Source: Pirellulales bacterium (lineage in GTDB: Bacteria; Planctomycetota; Planctomycetia; Pirellulales; JAICIG01). Taken from it: a stretch of DNA of 10,162 nucleotides. Under the pieces are notes generated by a model, which saw nothing but the letters and a program-made list of their open reading frames with translations, made no database searches and had not been told where the DNA came from. The stretch spans positions 1-10,162 of the forward strand of contig JAICIG010000289.1 in the NCBI GenBank assembly GCA_025924495.1, written 5' to 3'. A program made the translations under genes and the position numbers. The stretch's first letter is position 1. The number at the start of each line of letters is the position of its first letter. Positions 6,846-10,162 of the stretch are shown in pieces.

Positions 6846-7862
6846 ATGGCCATCACTTGGCAATGTGCTTGGTCCGCCGGTTCAATCCTCATGGCGCCGA
6901 AGCTATTGCGTTTTCCTTGCCAGATTTCGCTCGAACAGCTCGCGCACTTCTGCTGCAATCTGCGGACGTGCCTATGCGGAGGGCTGGATATGCCCTCGAG
7001 CTTGCAGATTTGTTCCCGCTCGTCGCAAACGCTTCAAGAGATTTTGGAGCAGGCCGCCGAGTTAACCAAGGCAGGCATGGGCTTATGCGATGCTCTCGAT
7101 CGCTGGCAGGAGCGTTTCCCGCCGTTCTTGCTGCCTGTCCTTCGTTGCGGTGAAGAAACCGGCCGACAAGACGACGCCCTCGCCTACTTGGAGCGACATT
7201 GCCGCTTGTTGGCCGGGCCTGCACGCACGATGCAAAATACGTGGCGAGTGCCGCTTGGAGTCCTGCTGGGCGGCTCGGTGATCTGCGGCGTAGTCCACTT
7301 ACTGCTGGCGCCTCTCCCGGTCACGTTCGCTTATGTCCTCCATACCATGGGTTACTATGGAGTCCTTGCTGGCTTGCTGGCGGTCGCACTATGCGTCCCG
7401 CAGGCCAAGAGACTTGTTGATAGACTGAAACTCGTCTTGCCCGTGATCGGGCCGGCCGAACGCGAGTTGGCGATGAGCCGCTTTTTCCATGCCATGAGCT
7501 TGCTCTACTCCACCAACGGCCGACGCGTGGAACAAATGATCCGCCTGGCCGCAGAGTCTTCCGACAACATCATCCTCCGCCGCGATTTCGTTCGCGCAGC
7601 CGCGGCGGTCGAGAGCGGCGCAACGATCGCCGAAGCCTTTGCTATCCCCAACTCGATCCCTCTCGATCTGAAATCTTTGGTTTTTGCCGGCGACGAGGCG
7701 GGAAAGCTGGAAGACGCTTTTGACGCCATCGCTCGCACCGTTGACGAGTCGGTCCAGCATCGTCTTCTGCTATTCCAGCAATTATTCTTCCGCGTGGTCG
7801 CGTCCTCGGTCGTATTCTCCGTGGCAATGACGCTCTATTCACTGCTAGCGATTCCTGGCTAA
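6846..7862 (+). CDS. GspF/PilC-like inner-membrane protein with two T2SSF domains
   Basis: An integral inner-membrane protein resembling the platform protein GspF of type II secretion and PilC of type IV pili. Two T2SSF-type helical domains are visible: about 28-125 with the hallmark RCGEETGRQDDALAYL (100-115), and about 211-335 with FAGDEAGKLEDAF (280-292). Hydrophobic segments lie near 135-157, 166-184 and 313-336, the usual three-membrane-pass layout. At 338 residues it is shorter than the roughly 400 of standard GspF, mainly in the N-terminal part. No GspE ATPase or pseudopilin gene adjoins it, so it is an orphan in this window. The start is uncertain: neither ATG 6846 nor the in-frame ATG 6891 (MAPKLLRFPC, directly before the first domain) has a clear ribosome-binding site. 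The gene ends 126 bp before the beta-helix gene in the same direction; co-transcription is possible. Confidence 0.85.
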   Translation: MAITWQCAWSAGSILMAPKLLRFPCQISLEQLAHFCCNLRTCLCGGLDMPSSLQICSRSSQTLQEILEQAAELTKAGMGLCDALDRWQERFPPFLLPVLRCGEETGRQDDALAYLERHCRLLAGPARTMQNTWRVPLGVLLGGSVICGVVHLLLAPLPVTFAYVLHTMGYYGVLAGLLAVALCVPQAKRLVDRLKLVLPVIGPAERELAMSRFFHAMSLLYSTNGRRVEQMIRLAAESSDNIILRRDFVRAAAAVESGATIAEAFAIPNSIPLDLKSLVFAGDEAGKLEDAFDAIARTVDESVQHRLLLFQQLFFRVVASSVVFSVAMTLYSLLAIPG

Positions 7863-7978
7863 TTGCCGACCGCCGCCTCACCCCGGCTCGTTGACGTGGA
7901 TTACCGCTGCGCCAGAAGGCGCCGACGGGTGTCAACGCATCGGCGATGGGCTATACTCCTGGCTGCGTTCCTAGTTTC

Positions 7979-7982
7979 GAGG
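7979..7982 (+). promoter_or_regulatory. Shine-Dalgarno (GAGG) deciding the beta-helix gene start
   Basis: GAGG followed by six bases and ATG at 7989. The frame is open upstream to a TTG at 7863, but only this start combines a ribosome-binding site with a normal signal peptide directly after it. Confidence 0.65.
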
Positions 7983-7988
7983 ACGACG

Positions 7989-9845
7989 ATGCTTGATCCC
8001 GGCAACGCAATCCGTTGTTTATTGGTGCAGCTCTTGCTCGCGGCCAGCGCCATTGGCTGGGCGCGGGGCGTTAGCGCTGCCGAACTGCCAATCGACCGGG
8101 ACAATATCGCGATTGACGCCAGCGCGACCGTTCGACCAGGCCGTTATTACGTCGAAGATGGCGACGGGAACGGCGTGTTGCTTATTCGCGGCAGCAACTT
8201 GACGCTCGATTTTCAAGGCGCAACCTTGACGGGCTCGGCGGACGGCACGCCGCCTGATCAATTTCATGGCCGCGGCATTGTCATTGAAGATTCGGACAAC
8301 GTCACGATCGAGAATCTCACGTTGCGCGGTTTCAAGCTTGGCGTTTACGCCCGTAACTGCCGGAACCTGACGATTGAGCATTGCGATTTTTCCGACAATT
8401 ACAAGCAGCATCTGTTGAGCACGCCGCAGGCGGAGAACGGCGCCGATTGGCTGTTCGGGCACGAAAACGACGACAACGAATGGCTTCGCTATGGGGCCGC
8501 CGTCTATCTTGACCGGTGCAGAGGGTTCACGTTGCGGAATAATGTCGTTCATCGAGGCCAAAATGGCATTTGCCTGGTGCGATCGAGCGAAGGCGCCGTC
8601 TATGACAACGACTGCTCGTTTAACAGCGGCTGGGGGCTGGCGCTCTATCGCTCTTGTCGAAACACGATCTCGCACAACAAATTCGATTGGTGCATCCGCG
8701 GCTACTCGCACGGAGTTTACAACCGCGGTCAGGATTCGGCGGGCATTCTCGTGTTCGAGCAATGCTCCGACAACGATTTCCTGTTCAATAGCGCCACGCA
8801 CGGCGGCGACGGGTTCTTCCTGTTCGCCGGGCTCGAAACGCTCGAGGAAACAGGCACAGGGGGCTGCAATCGAAATCTGGTCTACCGCAACGATTTCTCT
8901 CATGCCAGCAACAACGGCATCGAGGCCACCTTTTCGACCGGCAATCGTTTCATCGAAAACATTCTCGATGAAGCCGATCATGCCATTTGGGCCGGGTACT
9001 CTTATGGCTCAGACTTCATTGGCAACAAGATTAGCCATTGCAAGCACGGAATTTCGATCGAGCACGGCAGTAATAACCGCATCGAGGATAACCTGATCCA
9101 AGAGACCGGCATCGGGGTCAATCTCTGGGCGAACGAGGCATCGGCATTCCGTAAAAAACAGTACGGCAATTTGCATCATTGCCAATCCGAGCAATACGAT
9201 ATCCTCAAGAACCGCTTTACCCGCAATCGTCTCGACTTGCGAGTGGCAAATACCAGCCAGGTCGCCTTTCGACACAACGAACTCCAAGACGCGCCGGTTG
9301 CCATTGAGGTCGGCGGCAATTCTCGCAGCGTGACGATTGCCGAAAACAATATTTCAGGCAAAGTGCGAATCGCCGAGCCAGCCGAGGCGAAGTTCGAGGG
9401 AAATTACTTTTGCGAAGAGCCCGCTGGCGCCACTTCAACGGCGTCGCCGCTTGCGCTCGAATTTCAAGAGCCGGGGCCGCTAGCCGACTTGGCCGCGGCG
9501 CCAGGCAAACAAAATGCCTACCTGCCGAAAGGCGCCTTGCGAGGCCTGAAATACATCTTTGTCGACGAGTGGGGACCTTATGATTTCTCACGAATCAAAG
9601 TTGTTCCGGAACATCCGGTGTTCTGGGGCGATGGGGAGCTGCGCGTGTTGGGCCCGCCAACGGCTTTTGTCGTGAAACAACTGGCCGGCGGCGTTTCGGA
9701 AGCGGGCAGCCGTGGACTGAATGGTACTGGCGGCGTGCTCCTCCGCGTCGCTGGCGAACGCAAATGGCTCGGACCGAAGGGCCTCCAGCCGAACGTGCCA
9801 GTAGGCGGCGGCATCGGACTCGGTAAGGGCTCGGATGTCCATTGA
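7989..9845 (+). CDS. exported right-handed parallel beta-helix (NosD/CASH-type) protein, C-terminus probably replaced
   Basis: A 618-residue protein with a Sec signal peptide (hydrophobic CLLVQLLLAASAIGWA, cleavage near VSA-AELP at 30-31). Residues about 60-475 are successive beta-helix coils of 22-25 residues, each with an Asn/Ile pattern such as NVTIENLTLRGF, NLTIEHCDFSDN, NRFIENILDEA, SDFIGNKISHC and NNRIEDNLIQE. Such folds bind or cleave polysaccharides (pectate-lyase-like) or act as surface or copper-cluster proteins (NosD); no catalytic set is evident, so the activity is unassigned. After a linker, a terminal domain starts with YIFVDEWGPYDF (522-533), which I recall from related planctomycete beta-helix proteins, and runs through LRVLGPPTAF (551-560). 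From about residue 569 the sequence turns Gly-rich and lies antisense to a GNAT-like reading frame, so the native C-terminus seems lost. It may be co-transcribed with the GspF-like gene, 126 bp upstream. Confidence 0.88.
   Translation: MLDPGNAIRCLLVQLLLAASAIGWARGVSAAELPIDRDNIAIDASATVRPGRYYVEDGDGNGVLLIRGSNLTLDFQGATLTGSADGTPPDQFHGRGIVIEDSDNVTIENLTLRGFKLGVYARNCRNLTIEHCDFSDNYKQHLLSTPQAENGADWLFGHENDDNEWLRYGAAVYLDRCRGFTLRNNVVHRGQNGICLVRSSEGAVYDNDCSFNSGWGLALYRSCRNTISHNKFDWCIRGYSHGVYNRGQDSAGILVFEQCSDNDFLFNSATHGGDGFFLFAGLETLEETGTGGCNRNLVYRNDFSHASNNGIEATFSTGNRFIENILDEADHAIWAGYSYGSDFIGNKISHCKHGISIEHGSNNRIEDNLIQETGIGVNLWANEASAFRKKQYGNLHHCQSEQYDILKNRFTRNRLDLRVANTSQVAFRHNELQDAPVAIEVGGNSRSVTIAENNISGKVRIAEPAEAKFEGNYFCEEPAGATSTASPLALEFQEPGPLADLAAAPGKQNAYLPKGALRGLKYIFVDEWGPYDFSRIKVVPEHPVFWGDGELRVLGPPTAFVVKQLAGGVSEAGSRGLNGTGGVLLRVAGERKWLGPKGLQPNVPVGGGIGLGKGSDVH
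9588..9842 (-). pseudogene. 5' remnant of a GNAT-family acetyltransferase gene
   Basis: A minus-strand frame of 84 codons starts with ATG at 9842. Its first ~50 residues read like the first strand and helix of a GNAT N-acetyltransferase: MDIRALTESDAAAYWHVRLE, then ALRSEPFAFASDAEEH, ending near ARFRN (residue 50, position ~9693). From there to the stop at 9588 the frame is simply the antisense of the beta-helix gene. The acetyl-CoA-binding motif A (Q/R-x-x-G-x-G/A) is absent, so no active enzyme can be made. No strong Shine-Dalgarno precedes the ATG. I infer a gene truncated by a deletion that joined it tail-to-tail to the beta-helix gene. The alternative is a chance frame; the match to the GNAT start pattern makes that less likely. 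Confidence 0.6.
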
Positions 9846-9919
9846 CCCAGGATAGCCGCAAAAAAAGGCTTGCCTGCTAGCTCAGATTCGGGTAAAACAC
9901 ATGCAAGGCGAGGTCGACC

Positions 9920-10108
9920 ATGGAAGATTTCCGTGTGGGCTCCGTTCCTTCGACAGATCCGTATGGCCACCCCGATCCGGGTGCAAATCCGCGGAAACGC
10001 AAGCGGCCGGCGGATGTCGAACCCGAGGACACGTTCGTGCTGCAGGAGGCGGAAGAAGAGCCGATCCAGGATAGCTATACGCCGTCGGCGCAGCGCGAAG
10101 AGGAGTGA
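9920..10108 (+). CDS. small charged hypothetical protein (62 residues)
   Basis: A short hydrophilic protein with no membrane segment, signal peptide or cysteine. It has a Pro/Gly-rich start (STDPYGHPDPGANP, 11-24), a basic patch RKRKRP (25-30), then an acidic, Glu-rich tail ending in REEE. It looks disordered. GAGG at 9910-9913 lies 6 nt before the ATG, a good ribosome-binding site, and the codon use is GC-rich like the neighbours. The family is not recognised. Overall composition resembles small planctomycete-specific hypothetical proteins; a nucleic-acid- or partner-binding role is only a guess from the charge pattern. It starts 74 bp after the beta-helix gene. Confidence 0.65.
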   Translation: MEDFRVGSVPSTDPYGHPDPGANPRKRKRPADVEPEDTFVLQEAEEEPIQDSYTPSAQREEE

Positions 10109-10162
10109 GAGGCGCGGGGGAAGTGGCCTGGTAAGGGAAGCGCGGGCCGGCGACGCTCGCGG

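Noticed and set aside
7863..7988. TTG-started N-terminal extension of the beta-helix protein by 42 residues
   Set aside because: It starts directly at the GspF stop with no ribosome-binding site and is Arg-rich; ATG 7989 has GAGG and a proper signal peptide.
8019..8981. Minus-strand frame of 320 codons opposite the beta-helix gene
   Set aside because: It has no family resemblance and lies wholly within the well-supported beta-helix coding sequence; it results from stop-poor antisense of repetitive coils.
9861..9880. Possible minus-strand intrinsic terminator (AGGC-AA-GCCT followed by six T)
   Set aside because: The stem is only 4 bp with a 2-nt loop, and no minus-strand gene lies immediately to its right within the window.
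9871..9885. TGCCTGCTAGCTCAG resembles part of the inverted repeat copy near 931-952
   Set aside because: Only about nine contiguous bases match, with no palindrome, so chance similarity is likely.

Overview
The window looks like chromosomal DNA of a high-GC Gram-negative bacterium. A planctomycete (Pirellulales-like) is the most likely source. This is an inference from style: exported alpha/beta hydrolases of a type common in that phylum, a signal-peptide beta-helix protein, a lone GspF-like membrane protein, and gene-poor DNA with short hairpin repeats. No rRNA, tRNA, CRISPR array or insertion sequence was recognised.

Layout. Positions 1-612 (minus) hold the start of a RecA-fold AAA ATPase that runs off the left edge. 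Positions 613-1172 carry no gene but contain short palindromic repeats, three direct copies and one inverted, whose stems differ by paired base changes. Then follow four minus-strand genes: a FabH-type beta-ketoacyl-ACP synthase III (1173-2198), a zinc-free quinone-oxidoreductase-like MDR enzyme (2400-3389), a zinc-dependent alcohol dehydrogenase (3416-4429), and a large exported protein with two alpha/beta-hydrolase domains (4634-6781). The two oxidoreductases are 26 bp apart, share a nearly identical ribosome-binding leader, and are very probably one transcript. FabH and the hydrolase are each about 200 bp from their neighbours and may be separate units.

A 64-bp divergent gap leads to the plus-strand genes: a compact GspF/T2SSF-domain membrane protein (6846-7862), an exported right-handed beta-helix protein (7989-9845) and a 62-residue charged small protein (9920-10108).

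How they fit together: apart from the ADH/QOR pair, which probably handles aldehydes, ketones or quinones, no pathway links the genes. The hydrolase and the beta-helix protein are both Sec-exported and could act on polysaccharides or esters outside the cytoplasm. I do not see a clear new defence or mobile system. The most unusual points are: (a) the last ~50 codons of the beta-helix gene are antisense to what looks like the 5' end of a GNAT acetyltransferase gene, which suggests a deletion fusion of two convergent genes; (b) the AAA ATPase departs from consensus at the Walker A glycine and at the usual catalytic glutamate; (c) the covarying hairpin repeats; (d) the double-domain hydrolase with two apparently complete catalytic triads.
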